Part shown: in pieces, positions 7,677-15,738 of the stretch
Position numbering within the stretch: the first letter of the stretch is position 1
Layout: each line of letters begins with the position of its first letter
Assembly: GCA_021833665.1 (NCBI GenBank)
Contig: JAKBES010000006.1
Location: 1-40,713 of the forward strand
Direction: 5' to 3'
Source of the DNA: Acidobacteriota bacterium
GTDB lineage: Bacteria; Acidobacteriota; UBA4820; DSQY01
DNA length: 40,713 nucleotides
Translations under genes and position numbers: made by a program
The notes under the pieces: generated by a model
The model's database searches: none
Seen by the model: only the letters and a program-made list of their open reading frames with translations
Told to the model about the DNA's origin: nothing

Positions 7677-7706
7677 TTGACACCGCCAAGGCCACTTTCG
7701 TATTAT
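7677..7706 (+). promoter_or_regulatory. Sigma70-type promoter of ssb
   Basis: A perfect -35 TTGACA (7677-7682) and -10 TATTAT (7701-7706) are separated by 18 bp. Transcription would start near 7713, leaving a leader of about 30 nt with AAAGGAG before the ssb ATG. It is the best promoter match in the window. Confidence 0.8.
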
Positions 7707-7743
7707 AGGGGCACCCAAGGACGGGTAGAAAGGAGTGTGGCTC

Positions 7744-8154
7744 ATGGGTAGCGTTAACAAAGTGATTCTGTTGGGGAACCTAGGCCGGGACCCTGAGCTG
7801 AAGTACACGCCCAGCGGTAGTGCCGTGGCGAATTTCACGATCGCCACCAACGAAACCTGGAAAGACAAGGAAGGGCAGAAGCAGGAACACACGGAATGGC
7901 ACCGGGTGGTGGTCTGGGGCAAGCTGGCCGAAATCTGCGGCGAGTATCTCCATAAAGGCCGCCAGGTCTATATCGAGGGCTCCATCAGGACGAGGACCTA
8001 CAAGGACCGGGAAGGCAACGAGAAGAGCGTTACGGAGATCAAGGCCGACAACATGGTCATGATCGGCAAGGGTGACGGCGGACCCGCCAAGAGCGGCGAC
8101 CGCGGCGCCACCGAAAAAGAGCCCGAATACAGCGACGAGGACATTCCCTTCTGA
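7744..8154 (+). CDS. ssb: Single-stranded DNA-binding protein
   Basis: The 136-residue protein starts [19 protein letters not shown] and contains an OB fold with the usual NFTIATNE and [19 protein letters not shown] segments. A short disordered linker and the acidic tip DEDIPF follow; the tip recruits repair and replication proteins. It coats single-stranded DNA during replication and recombination. The ATG at 7744 has AAAGGAG 8 nt upstream; an in-frame GTG at 7735 is too close to that site. A strong promoter precedes it. The MBL hydrolase and DedA genes follow on the same strand after a gap with a nested inverted repeat. Confidence 0.97.
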   Translation: MGSVNKVILLGNLGRDPELKYTPSGSAVANFTIATNETWKDKEGQKQEHTEWHRVVVWGKLAEICGEYLHKGRQVYIEGSIRTRTYKDREGNEKSVTEIKADNMVMIGKGDGGPAKSGDRGATEKEPEYSDEDIPF

Positions 8155-8166
8155 GGCGCGAGGATT

Positions 8167-8213
8167 GAGGCATGGGACCGAGGAGCAGGCATGCCTCCCG
8201 CGCCCCATGCCTC
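8167..8213. other. Nested inverted repeat between ssb and the MBL gene
   Basis: A perfect 10-bp inverted repeat, GAGGCATGGG (8167-8176) and CCCATGCCTC (8204-8213), encloses a second palindrome, AGGCATGCCT (8187-8196). The transcript could fold as one long hairpin or two alternatives. There is no T-tract, so a simple terminator is unlikely; attenuation, processing or protein binding are possible. Confidence 0.6.
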
Positions 8214-8237
8214 TCCCTTAGCTCCTTCTTGAACCCC

Positions 8238-8861
8238 ATGCGCGAGATCATCACGCTGGACGTGGGCGGCGACGCCAACCGTTCCTACTGCCTCGTGGAC
8301 GAACCCGGCCGCGAGGTTTGGTGCGTGGATCCCTCCTACGGTGCCCCTCAGATCCTCGCTCTCCTGGCCGCGCGCGGCCTCCGCCTGACCGAGATCTTCC
8401 TCACCCACACCCACCCGGACCATGTGGCCACCCTTTCGGACCTTCAAAGGGCTACGGGAGCGCGCACCTGGGTCCATCCCCTCGAAAGGGCGAGAGTTCC
8501 GGCCGCCACGGCGCTGCCGGGCGAGGGCAAGCTCGGCCAGGTCCCGGGCACCGAAGTCATCTTCACTCCCGGCCACACGCCGGGAGGAACGTGTTACCGG
8601 ATGGGCGAGGCCCTTTTCACGGGCGACGTCCTCTTCGTGGATTGGGTCGGCAGGAGCGATTTCCCGGGAGGCGACGCTCGGGCCCTTTTTCAAAGCCTGG
8701 CCAAGCTTCGGACCCTTCCGCCCGGCCTCATCATTCACCCGGGACACCACTACGGCAGCGTCGAGACCCGGACGCTGGGCGAGGAGGCTCGGGTGAACAA
8801 ATTCTTCGGATGCAAGGACTATGTCCGCTTTCTCAGCCTCCTGCCCGAGCTGAGCGAATGA
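8238..8861 (+). CDS. MBL-fold metallohydrolase (glyoxalase II / persulfide dioxygenase-like)
   Basis: A 207-residue metallo-beta-lactamase-fold enzyme. The metal site is seen as THTHPDH (H57, H59, D61, H62), GHTPGG (H113), LFTGDVLF (D130) and HPGHHYG (H170), the order found in hydroxyacylglutathione hydrolases and ETHE1-type persulfide dioxygenases. The FPGGDAR segment resembles the latter, but the substrate cannot be fixed by eye. The ATG at 8238 starts directly on the family's first strand; a longer in-frame version would run through the nested inverted repeat and looks non-coding. Its stop overlaps the DedA start (ATGA), so the two are translationally coupled. Confidence 0.85.
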   Translation: MREIITLDVGGDANRSYCLVDEPGREVWCVDPSYGAPQILALLAARGLRLTEIFLTHTHPDHVATLSDLQRATGARTWVHPLERARVPAATALPGEGKLGQVPGTEVIFTPGHTPGGTCYRMGEALFTGDVLFVDWVGRSDFPGGDARALFQSLAKLRTLPPGLIIHPGHHYGSVETRTLGEEARVNKFFGCKDYVRFLSLLPELSE

Positions 8862-9496
8862 GCCTCTGGCACGACCCCGCCGCCTGGCTCCCGCACAACC
8901 TGGCCTATCTGTATGGGGCCCTGGCCCTCTTCGCGTTCCTCAAATATACCCTTCCCGTCTTTCCCGGCGACGTCCTTCAAGTGGCCTGCGTGTTTCTCGT
9001 AGGAGCGAAGGGCGGCGCGGGATGGATTTCGGCGTGCTCCATAGCCGCGGGAGGGACCTTGGGGGCGTGGCTCGCCTTCTGGTGGGGGGAGCGGTTCGGC
9101 GAGGCGTACCTCAGGCGGCCCAGGTTCGCTCGGCCCATGGGCCGGGTGGAGCACCTCCTGGGCCGGTGGGGCTACTGGCCGCTGGTGTTGAACCGCTTCG
9201 TGCCCTACGTCAGGATCGTCCTCTTCCCCGCCGCGGGGCTGCTCAAGATGAGAACCTTGCCCGTGGCTGCCTCAGCCCTGGCGGGAAACGCTCTCTTCGG
9301 AGCCTTCGTGGTTCTCCTCGCCCACCGAGCCGGCCAGGAGTGGGGCCAACTCGCTTCCCTCTATCACTACTACCAGCTCTGGCTCGGGCTCTTCGTCTTC
9401 GCGTTCCTCAGCCTGCTGGTGGCCTATCTCGTTCTGGGGGCGTGGCGATCGCGCCGCGAGTCCGCGCGATCGGGACCTGAGGATGACGAAGTCTGA
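8858..9496 (+). CDS. DedA-family membrane protein
   Basis: A 212-residue integral membrane protein. It shows the DedA/SNARE-associated signature: LPVFPGD in the first re-entrant region, a conserved Gly-rich second segment with WWGERFG, and RFVPYVRIVLFPAAGL, where the paired Arg residues are essential in characterised members. Hydrophobic spans lie at about 15-35, 45-75, 110-135, 140-165 and 180-200. DedA proteins are implicated in lipid-carrier or phospholipid flipping and membrane homeostasis in the inner membrane. The gene begins within the last codons of the MBL gene. The tail (SRRESARSGPEDDE) is hydrophilic. It converges on rng. Confidence 0.88.
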   Translation: MSLWHDPAAWLPHNLAYLYGALALFAFLKYTLPVFPGDVLQVACVFLVGAKGGAGWISACSIAAGGTLGAWLAFWWGERFGEAYLRRPRFARPMGRVEHLLGRWGYWPLVLNRFVPYVRIVLFPAAGLLKMRTLPVAASALAGNALFGAFVVLLAHRAGQEWGQLASLYHYYQLWLGLFVFAFLSLLVAYLVLGAWRSRRESARSGPEDDEV

Positions 9497-9551
9497 GGGA
9501 AGCCGAGACGGGGAGATGCCGTGATGAGGAGAGGGGAGGGGCTTCGCGCCG

Positions 9552-10994
9552 CTACTTCGGCTTGACCGAGTATCCCGCGGGGTTGGGGAGGGCCGCCGCC
9601 TCGAGCCGGGTCGTGGCTCCAAGACCGAAGCGATCCCGGTTCTCTTCCAGATAGCGGACCACCTCGGGCGAGGCGGTCACGGTGGCCGGCCGGGACTGCT
9701 TCATCCCCGCGACGGTTTGGGCAATCTGCTGGGCAACCCGCCAAGCCGCGGGCACTCGTCCCCGGCCTTCGCAGCAGGGGCACACGCTCGTCATGACGCG
9801 TTCGAGGCTGCGGTGGCTGCGCTTTCGGGTCATCTCCACGAGGCCGAACTCGCTGATGGTGAGGATGCGGGACTTGGCCCGGTCCGTCTTGAGCGCCTCG
9901 TTGAGGTTGGCCACGAGGGCTTCGCGGTGGGCTTTCTTCGTCATGTCGATGAAATCGATGACGATGATGCCGCCCAGGCTTCGCAGGCGGATCTGCCTCA
10001 CGATCTCCGCCACCGCCTCCATGTTGATGGCGAAGGCGGTCTCTTCCAGGGATTTCTTGCCCATGTAGCGTCCCGAGTTCACGTCGATGGCCACGAGGGC
10101 CTCCGTGGACTGGAGGACGATGCATCCGCCCGAGGGAAGCCAGACCCTCGGCCGGAGGGCCTTGTCGATCTCCTGCTGGACCCGGTAATGGTCGAACAGG
10201 GGCACGGAAGCGTCGGCCCACCCCCGTATTCTGGACGGGCTGAGATCGAGGGTCTCCATCAGCTCCCGGCAACGCTGGGCTATCTCCTCGTCGTCCGTAA
10301 TGACCGTTCCCTCGCCCCGCAGCAAAATCTCTCTCACGGCGCGCCCCACCAAGTCCGCTTCCTGGTGCACCAGGGCGGGCGCTTCGCAGAGCTGGCTCTT
10401 GAGCCGGATGAGGGACCATAAATCGGCCAGCGCCTGCATCTCGCCGGCCAGTTCCTCCTCGGCCACCCCTTCGGCGGCCGTCCGAACGATGAATCCCCCC
10501 ACGGCCTCCCGCTTGAGGCGCCGCAAGATCTCCTTCAGTCGCCCCCGCTCCGTCCCGCCGATCTTCCGCGAGACGGCCAAGTGGTTCATGAAGGGCATGT
10601 AAATCAGGTAGTGGCCCGGGAGGGCGATCTCTGTGGAGAGCCTGGAGCCCTTGGCCCCCATGGGTTCCTTGATGATTTGTACGAGCAGGCGCTCGCCCTC
10701 GTGGAGGTTTTTCACGGTGGAGCTTTTTCGGTCGGCGAAGTCGCCTACCTCCTCGTCCATCAGCCCCGACGGGCCCATGTCCCCCTCGTAGAGGAAGCCG
10801 TCACGCTCCAGCCCCACGTCCACGAAGGCGCTCTCCATCCCTTGAAGGATGCGGTTCACCCGGCCTACGTAGAGGTTGCCCACGAGGCCTTCAAGGTGGG
10901 TCGGCTCGTGAAAATACTCCACAAGCCTGCCTTCCTCAATCACGGCGATCTGCACTTGCCACCGGTCCTTGGTGACCAGCAACTCCTGCTTCAT
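9552..10994 (-). CDS. rng: Ribonuclease G (RNase E/G family)
   Basis: The 480-residue length matches RNase G, without the long C-terminal scaffold of RNase E. It starts with the short N-terminal strand and an S1 domain (VGNLYVGRVNRILQGMESAF, about 38-125). The catalytic DNase I-like region has D304 in AIDVNSG and D347 in GGIIVIDFIDM, corresponding to the metal-binding aspartates of E. coli RNase E. The zinc-link is CPCC at 405-408. It matures 16S rRNA 5' ends and degrades mRNA in the cytoplasm. It lies 145 bp downstream of the radical SAM/DUF2344 gene on the same strand, an arrangement I recall from many genomes. Confidence 0.95.
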   Translation of the reverse strand: MKQELLVTKDRWQVQIAVIEEGRLVEYFHEPTHLEGLVGNLYVGRVNRILQGMESAFVDVGLERDGFLYEGDMGPSGLMDEEVGDFADRKSSTVKNLHEGERLLVQIIKEPMGAKGSRLSTEIALPGHYLIYMPFMNHLAVSRKIGGTERGRLKEILRRLKREAVGGFIVRTAAEGVAEEELAGEMQALADLWSLIRLKSQLCEAPALVHQEADLVGRAVREILLRGEGTVITDDEEIAQRCRELMETLDLSPSRIRGWADASVPLFDHYRVQQEIDKALRPRVWLPSGGCIVLQSTEALVAIDVNSGRYMGKKSLEETAFAINMEAVAEIVRQIRLRSLGGIIVIDFIDMTKKAHREALVANLNEALKTDRAKSRILTISEFGLVEMTRKRSHRSLERVMTSVCPCCEGRGRVPAAWRVAQQIAQTVAGMKQSRPATVTASPEVVRYLEENRDRFGLGATTRLEAAALPNPAGYSVKPK

Positions 10995-11139
10995 CGGCTC
11001 CAGTCCGCCGCCGAAATCGTTAGGCGGCTCAAAGGGTTATTGTACTCGAAACAGGCAAGGATTACGAGGCGGACCCCGGGGACGAGCGCGAGCCGGCGCC
11101 CCCTCGTCAACCGGGGGCCTTTCCTGCCGGCCTCATGGG

Positions 11140-13632
11140 TCAGGGGGGGAATTCGAACCGCAATCGGGCCAGGGCGAGGCGATCCCGTTCGGTGCCGGGG
11201 CACAGGAGGCCCACGAAGTCCATGAAGCCGCCCTGGACGAGGTGCACCTCGACTCGGTCGTGTCCGGACGTGGCGGCGAGCACGCGGGATTTGAGGTCGT
11301 ACGTCCTGCTGCTCCCCTTGGATACCCGGGTGATGGGCCACTCGGACGCGGCGTGGAACCCCGCGAGACGACCCTCCAAGGCCAGCTTCTCGCCCTCAAG
11401 CAACCGCCCCGTGGCGATCTCGTATACCTGGACGGTGAGCGCCGAGAGGGGCGGGGAGCTGGGTGGAATCATGAACAGATGTTCCGCCGTCAGGCCCGCG
11501 GGAAGGAGGCCGTCCAGCCGCTTCATGAGCACGGCCCGGTCAAGCGGGGCGGCTTGGAACTCCATCCATTCTTCCCGGCCCTCCACCCCCAGCGGCAAGG
11601 GCGCCGGCAGCTCGACCTTGGGCATGGGATGGTAGCCCTGGGAGTAGGCGAGGGCGATCTCGGCACGGCGAAGGGCCCGCACGAGGATGTCCACGAGGTC
11701 CAGGTGGCCCACGAAGCGCGCCAATCCCTCCTTGCGGTATCGGAGCCGGTATTTGGCCGGTGCCATGACCTTGGCTCCCCGGCCGGGGTTGGGGGGCGGC
11801 TCCGGCACGGGAGCGCGCTCCAGCTCGCCCGAGAGGCAAGTCTTGGCAAAGAACCCACAGCCATGACACGCGTTGGGCCCGCATTTCTCGGTCACCTCGG
11901 CGGCGAGCGCCTTCTCCCATTCCCGCCACAGGAAGGCCCGGGTGAGGCCCACGTCGATCACGTCCCACGGCAGGCGTTCGTCGCGTCCGCGCTCGCGGAA
12001 AAGGTAGTCTTCCGTGGACAGCCCGCACGACGCGAAGGCCTCTCTCCACTTGTCCGCGTCGAAGTGCTCGGTCCAGCCGTCGAAGGCACATCCAAGCTCC
12101 GCGGCCTTTTCGAGCACCGGGGCCAGGCGCCTGTCGCCCAAGGAGAACGCACCTTCCACCAGGCTCGCGTCCACGTCGTGCCAGCGGTAGGTGACGGGGC
12201 GTCTGAGGGCCCGCTTGAGGGCATCCTGTCTCTCGCGGAGCACTTCGGGGCGGGCCATGGCGCACCACTGGAAGGGCGTGAACGGCTTGGGAACGAACGA
12301 CGACGTGGAGAGGGTCACGCCCGGGTTCCGGCACCCGGCTTCTCTGCCCGCCCGGGCCACGCGTCCCCCCAGCCGCACGATGGCTTCTACGTCCTCGTCC
12401 GTTTCCGTGGGAAGGCCGATGATAAAGTAGAGCTTCACCAGGTTCCAGCCCGAGGAGAACACCACCTGCGCCGCCCGGGCCACGTCTTCGTCCGTGAGCT
12501 GCTTGTTGATGACATCCCTGAGCCTCTGGGTGCCGGCCTCAGGGGCGAGCGTGAAGCCCGATTTGCGCCCCGAGGAGAGGGAGCGGGCCAACTCCTTGGT
12601 GAGTGAGGGCACGCGCAGGCTGGGCATGGCCACGCCGACGCTCTGAGATGCCCCGTCCGCCGCCACGTTCGCCACGAGGTGCTCGATGCCGTCGTATTCT
12701 CCGGCGTTGAGGCTCAGGAGCGTCGTCTCATTGTAACCCGTGGCCCTGAGGCCGTCTCTCACGGAAGCGCGGACTGCCTCGGGCTCGCGCTCGCGCACGG
12801 GGCGGTAGATGTATCCCGCCTGACAGAACCGGCACCCCACGGCACAGCCGCGCGCAATTTCGACGGAATAGCGGTCGTGGACGACTTCGTGATGGGGCAC
12901 CAGCACCCGCGCGGGAAAAGGGTACGGGGCGAGGTCCATTAGGATGCGCCTCCGCACGGGAAAGGGTACGCCATCCTCCACGGGACCCAGCACCACCTCC
13001 ATCCCCGTGGCGGGGTCCCGTTCGGTGCGGTAGAGGGCGGGAACGTAGGTGCCCTCCACCTTGGCCAGGGCCCGCCAGACTTCCTCGCGGGGCCGGCCCT
13101 TCGTGGCGCGCACCACCTCGCAGAGGTCGAGGATGCCTTCCTCGCCATCCCCAACGAAAACCGCATCGAGGAACGGCGCGATGGGCTCCGGATTCACGGC
13201 GCAGGGTCCGCCCGCGAGGATGACGGGGTCACCGGGACCCCGATCCGCCGCCCTGAGCGGAATGCCCCCGAGGCGAAGCATGTGCAGGATGTTGGTGTAC
13301 GTAAGCTCGAACTGAAGGGTGAAGCCGATGGCGTCGAAGGTCCGCAAAGGCCGCTTGGATTCCAGCCCGTAGAGGGGGAGCCCCCGTGCCTCCAGCTCCT
13401 TGACCATATCGGGCATGGGCATGAACACCCGCTCCGCCCAGATGTCCTCCCGGGCGTTGGCGATGCCGTAGAGGATCTTGAGGCCCATGGTGGACATGCC
13501 GATGTCGTACCCGTCGGGAAATGCGAGAGCCACGTGCAGGAGCCCCGGGGCTTCCGCTTTGACCACTTCGTTCACTTCACCGCCGGTGTAGCGCGTCGGC
13601 TTGGCCACGTTCCGCAGAAAATTCAGATCCAT
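11140..13632 (-). CDS. Radical SAM protein fused to DUF2344 (TIGR03960/TIGR03936-type)
   Basis: An 830-residue fusion. The N-terminal part resembles a cobalamin-binding Rossmann region, followed by the radical SAM core with C263, C267 and C270 in RGCAVGCRFC and the GLPTETDEDVEAI loop. A Cys cluster (CGPNACHGCGFFAKTC) links to a C-terminal DUF2344 domain from about residue 625 (FVGHLDLVDIL, QGYHPMPK). The family is widespread and often precedes RNase E/G; an RNA-modification role has been suggested, but I know of no settled function. The start MDLNFLRNVAKPTRYTGGE is standard for the family, with GGAGG just upstream. A promoter is proposed at 13654-13682. Confidence 0.92.
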   Translation of the reverse strand: MDLNFLRNVAKPTRYTGGEVNEVVKAEAPGLLHVALAFPDGYDIGMSTMGLKILYGIANAREDIWAERVFMPMPDMVKELEARGLPLYGLESKRPLRTFDAIGFTLQFELTYTNILHMLRLGGIPLRAADRGPGDPVILAGGPCAVNPEPIAPFLDAVFVGDGEEGILDLCEVVRATKGRPREEVWRALAKVEGTYVPALYRTERDPATGMEVVLGPVEDGVPFPVRRRILMDLAPYPFPARVLVPHHEVVHDRYSVEIARGCAVGCRFCQAGYIYRPVREREPEAVRASVRDGLRATGYNETTLLSLNAGEYDGIEHLVANVAADGASQSVGVAMPSLRVPSLTKELARSLSSGRKSGFTLAPEAGTQRLRDVINKQLTDEDVARAAQVVFSSGWNLVKLYFIIGLPTETDEDVEAIVRLGGRVARAGREAGCRNPGVTLSTSSFVPKPFTPFQWCAMARPEVLRERQDALKRALRRPVTYRWHDVDASLVEGAFSLGDRRLAPVLEKAAELGCAFDGWTEHFDADKWREAFASCGLSTEDYLFRERGRDERLPWDVIDVGLTRAFLWREWEKALAAEVTEKCGPNACHGCGFFAKTCLSGELERAPVPEPPPNPGRGAKVMAPAKYRLRYRKEGLARFVGHLDLVDILVRALRRAEIALAYSQGYHPMPKVELPAPLPLGVEGREEWMEFQAAPLDRAVLMKRLDGLLPAGLTAEHLFMIPPSSPPLSALTVQVYEIATGRLLEGEKLALEGRLAGFHAASEWPITRVSKGSSRTYDLKSRVLAATSGHDRVEVHLVQGGFMDFVGLLCPGTERDRLALARLRFEFPP

Positions 13633-13653
13633 CGGGCCTCCGCAAAGCGGCTA

Positions 13654-13682
13654 AGTATACTATGGATGGCGGGAATTGCGAA
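13654..13682 (-). promoter_or_regulatory. Probable sigma70 promoter of the radical SAM/DUF2344-rng operon
   Basis: Read on the minus strand: -35 TTCGCA (13682-13677), a 17-bp spacer and -10 TATACT (13659-13654). The start would be near 13647, leaving about 15 nt before the ATG with GGAGG inside it. The -35 lies inside the heptamer array at 13671-13705. Confidence 0.5.
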
Positions 13683-13705
13683 TTGGGAAGGGCGAAGGGC
13701 GAAGG
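13671..13705. repeat. Heptamer array GCGAAGG-type x5 (left arm)
   Basis: Five 7-bp units in register: GGGAATT, GCGAATT, GGGAAGG, GCGAAGG, GCGAAGG. It is purine-rich on the + strand and lies upstream of the radical SAM gene. It pairs in layout with the pyrimidine-rich array at 13861-13916 at the other end of the same intergenic gap. Confidence 0.7.
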
Positions 13706-13833
13706 AAGCCAAGTGCCCAAGAAGGGGGGCCGAAGTGTCACAAGACCGGCACGCAGGAGAGGCGATCGCAGGGTGCCTTTAGGGGTAGACGCGGCAACGC
13801 CCCAAGCGGACAGGGGCGCTGGCCTAAAGCAGG

Positions 13834-13852
13834 GAGAGGGCGGTGCCCTCTC
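13834..13852. other. Perfect stem-loop beside the RAYT-like gene
   Basis: GAGAGGGC and GCCCTCTC form an 8-bp stem with a 3-nt loop (GGT). Pyrimidine-rich sequence with T runs follows on the + strand, but no + strand gene precedes it; on the minus strand it lies about 50 bp after the RAYT-like stop with only a weak T run. It could be a terminator of that gene or a palindrome of the kind RAYT proteins bind. Confidence 0.5.
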
Positions 13853-13860
13853 TTTCCTTC

Positions 13861-13916
13861 CTTTTCATTTTTCACTATTTACTTTTCACTTTTCACTTTT
13901 CACTTTTCACCCTTTA
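13861..13916. repeat. Heptamer array CTTTTCA x5 plus variants (right arm)
   Basis: Eight units in strict 7-bp register: CTTTTCA, TTTTTCA, CTATTTA, four CTTTTCA, CCCTTTA. It overlaps the 3' end of the RAYT-like gene, encodes its last five or so residues and supplies the stop. The same unit occurs once at 501-507, and a shifted form (TCACTTT) in 5049-5091. Confidence 0.92.
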
Positions 13917-14763
13917 CACTTTCCTCCTGACGCCGCTCCGCCTTCCGTACGATGCGGCTAATCGTAGCGGGATGGAGCCCCAAGGCCCCTCCCAGCTCGG
14001 CGAGGGTGTAGCCAAACCGGAGGTAAGCCTCCGCGACACGGCGGTCCCGTTGGGCGTGGTCATCGGCGAGCGCGCGAGGCAGAAATCGCGAGAGAGGCGG
14101 CCGCCCCGGGGGGGCCTTGGAAGGGGGCCTCATGGCCGGCTGGCGGGGTTCCAACTGTGCGCCAAACGCCTCCGATCCCACAAAGTGCACCCGGACTACC
14201 GAGGGCAGTGCCTTCCCCGCCCCCGCCTTCACAAATTTCTCGTAGCGGTTCCTCGCCTTCTTGGGCCTCCCGCCGAACTGGGCCAGGAGCCAGGAGGGAT
14301 TGACCACGTGGGCCTGATCGTCGGCCCCTGCCGTGGCCCCGAAACTGCTCCAGCGCCACTTTCCCGCCTTCTTGACGTGCCCTGCGCGGACGGGTGCCAG
14401 GACGACCTCCCTGCACACGTCCACGAGGGGCGTCCCCTTTTCCACCGGCCAGGAGCCAAATCGTCCTTTGAATACTGGCCCTTTCCGGCCCCGCCGGCGG
14501 TTGTAACCCTGCGTAAACTCCCCGTTCAGGTCGCGCATGCCCCTGGACAGGTTGGCCTCGGGCGTCTCCACGACCAGGTCGTACCCCGCTTCCAAAACGC
14601 AGTAGGCGTGGCAGATCCACCTGTGGCGCGTCACCACGTGGCCCAGTATCTTCATGAAGCGGTCCCTGTCGGCCGCGTCGAGGGCACGGCCCGTCCCATC
14701 GATGCATCGGGTCTCAACCCAATAGACGGCCCCTGGCGATTCCAGTCTTGCGCGTCTTGCCAT
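13900..14763 (-). CDS. RAYT-family (REP-associated, Y1 transposase-like) protein lacking catalytic residues
   Basis: The 287-residue protein has the full RAYT/Y1 (IS200-like) scaffold: PGAVYWV at the N-terminus, TPEANLSRGMRDLNGEFTQ, YNRRRGRKGPVFKGRF, VVLAPVRAG and KWRWSSFGATAG. A C-terminal helix-turn-helix of DnaA/Trp-repressor type (about 240-275) follows. The catalytic positions are replaced. Where the family has NHxH (the HUH metal site) this protein has AGYD (G60, D62), and where the catalytic Tyr sits in a VEKDxYLL-like segment it has VEKGTPLV (P112). The usual HVTxRG is WVETRC. The frame is intact, so this looks domesticated rather than decaying. The ATG at 14763 has a G-rich site upstream. 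The C-terminus is encoded by a heptamer array. DNA binding without cleavage is the likely activity (inference). Confidence 0.85.
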   Translation of the reverse strand: MARRARLESPGAVYWVETRCIDGTGRALDAADRDRFMKILGHVVTRHRWICHAYCVLEAGYDLVVETPEANLSRGMRDLNGEFTQGYNRRRGRKGPVFKGRFGSWPVEKGTPLVDVCREVVLAPVRAGHVKKAGKWRWSSFGATAGADDQAHVVNPSWLLAQFGGRPKKARNRYEKFVKAGAGKALPSVVRVHFVGSEAFGAQLEPRQPAMRPPSKAPPGRPPLSRFLPRALADDHAQRDRRVAEAYLRFGYTLAELGGALGLHPATISRIVRKAERRQEESVKGEK

Positions 14764-14804
14764 GGCGCCCCCCGAGATGATGCCTGCAATGTACCGCAAA
14801 CCCA

Positions 14805-14829
14805 TTGACAGGAACAAGCACGTTGACAG
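14805..14829. promoter_or_regulatory. Direct repeat TTGACAG in the divergent promoter region
   Basis: TTGACAG occurs twice (14805-14811 and 14823-14829), 18 bp apart, on nearly the same helix face. The first could be a -35 for + strand transcription with a GAATAT -10-like hexamer 18 bp on; alternatively the pair is an operator, perhaps for the HTH of the RAYT-like protein encoded just to the left. Confidence 0.35.
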
Positions 14830-14940
14830 AATATGCTGGAGGGCCGTAAGGAGCAAGCGCAGGGTCACCTGCTTGCCCTTCATCCATTACAACTAGAGGC
14901 GAGGTGCACGTGAGGCAGGATAAGAGACACCGGCGGCGCG

Positions 14941-15621
14941 ATGGTTAGGATGGCCCCAAGACCGGCAGGGATCGGGTGGCGCCGCCTCCTCGTCCTGGCG
15001 GCTCTGCTGTGCCTGCCCATGTCTGCCCTTGCGTCCCGTGCCCGGGCTGTGTTGGACCTCGGTTCGGACGCCCCCGTCTTCCTGCCGGGGCAGGACCTCA
15101 CCCTCTCGTGGAACGCCCTGCCCGAAGGCACGGCGGAGTTCGAACTCCTCCTCGTCTGCGAATCGCCCGTGCCCATCAAACTCCGTCTGACCACGTGCCT
15201 GGACCCCCGGCTTCGGACGTACCGCTGGCGCGTCCCCAATCTGCCGTGTGACGTGGCGCGCCTCCGCATCCGCGCTGGGGTGGAGGGCGAGGAGCTGGCC
15301 TGGGCCTGGAGCGCTCCCTTCCGAATCGCTTGGGAAGCCCGGGCTCCCCTGCCGAGGGTCTCCCTCGAAGGAGGCGAACTGTGGCTGACCGAAGGCCGCG
15401 GCCAGAGTGATTTGGCTTCCATTGAAGGATCAGAATCCGCCGATCCGAGCGCGTTTCCTGGCCGGGGCGAGACCCTCGCCCCGGCTCCGCCATCTCAGGG
15501 CCTCGGGCTGCCGGCCGCTTCAGGGACAGACTTCGCGGAGGTTCGCCAAAGGGAGCCGTCCGCGCGGCCCCGCGCAGGGAGCGGTTCCGGCCGTCCCCTC
15601 ATCATTCCCCTCAGGATTTAA
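14941..15621 (+). CDS. Exported protein of unknown function
   Basis: A 226-residue product with a Sec signal: basic start (RPAGIGWRR), a hydrophobic core of about 12 residues (LLVLAALLCLP) and a cleavage site near ALAS. The next 110 residues look like a single beta-sandwich (FLPGQDLTLSWNALPEG, then TYRWRVPNLPCD), with Cys residues (around 73, 86 and 103) that could form disulfides. The remaining 90 residues are Pro/Ser/Gly/Ala-rich and probably disordered. I do not recognise the family. The Shine-Dalgarno site is weak; ATG codons at 14941 and 14950 are both possible. It precedes the TonB-dependent receptor by 117 bp on the same strand. Confidence 0.6.
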   Translation: MVRMAPRPAGIGWRRLLVLAALLCLPMSALASRARAVLDLGSDAPVFLPGQDLTLSWNALPEGTAEFELLLVCESPVPIKLRLTTCLDPRLRTYRWRVPNLPCDVARLRIRAGVEGEELAWAWSAPFRIAWEARAPLPRVSLEGGELWLTEGRGQSDLASIEGSESADPSAFPGRGETLAPAPPSQGLGLPAASGTDFAEVRQREPSARPRAGSGSGRPLIIPLRI

Positions 15622-15738
15622 CCTCCTCCCGCCCACGAAACGAACGTTCATCGTCGCCAGCGATTCGCCATCCGGGGCCGCGGCTCGAGGCGCGGCTCCG
15701 AGTGGGAGGGCATCATTCATCATGCGTGGGAGGACCAT

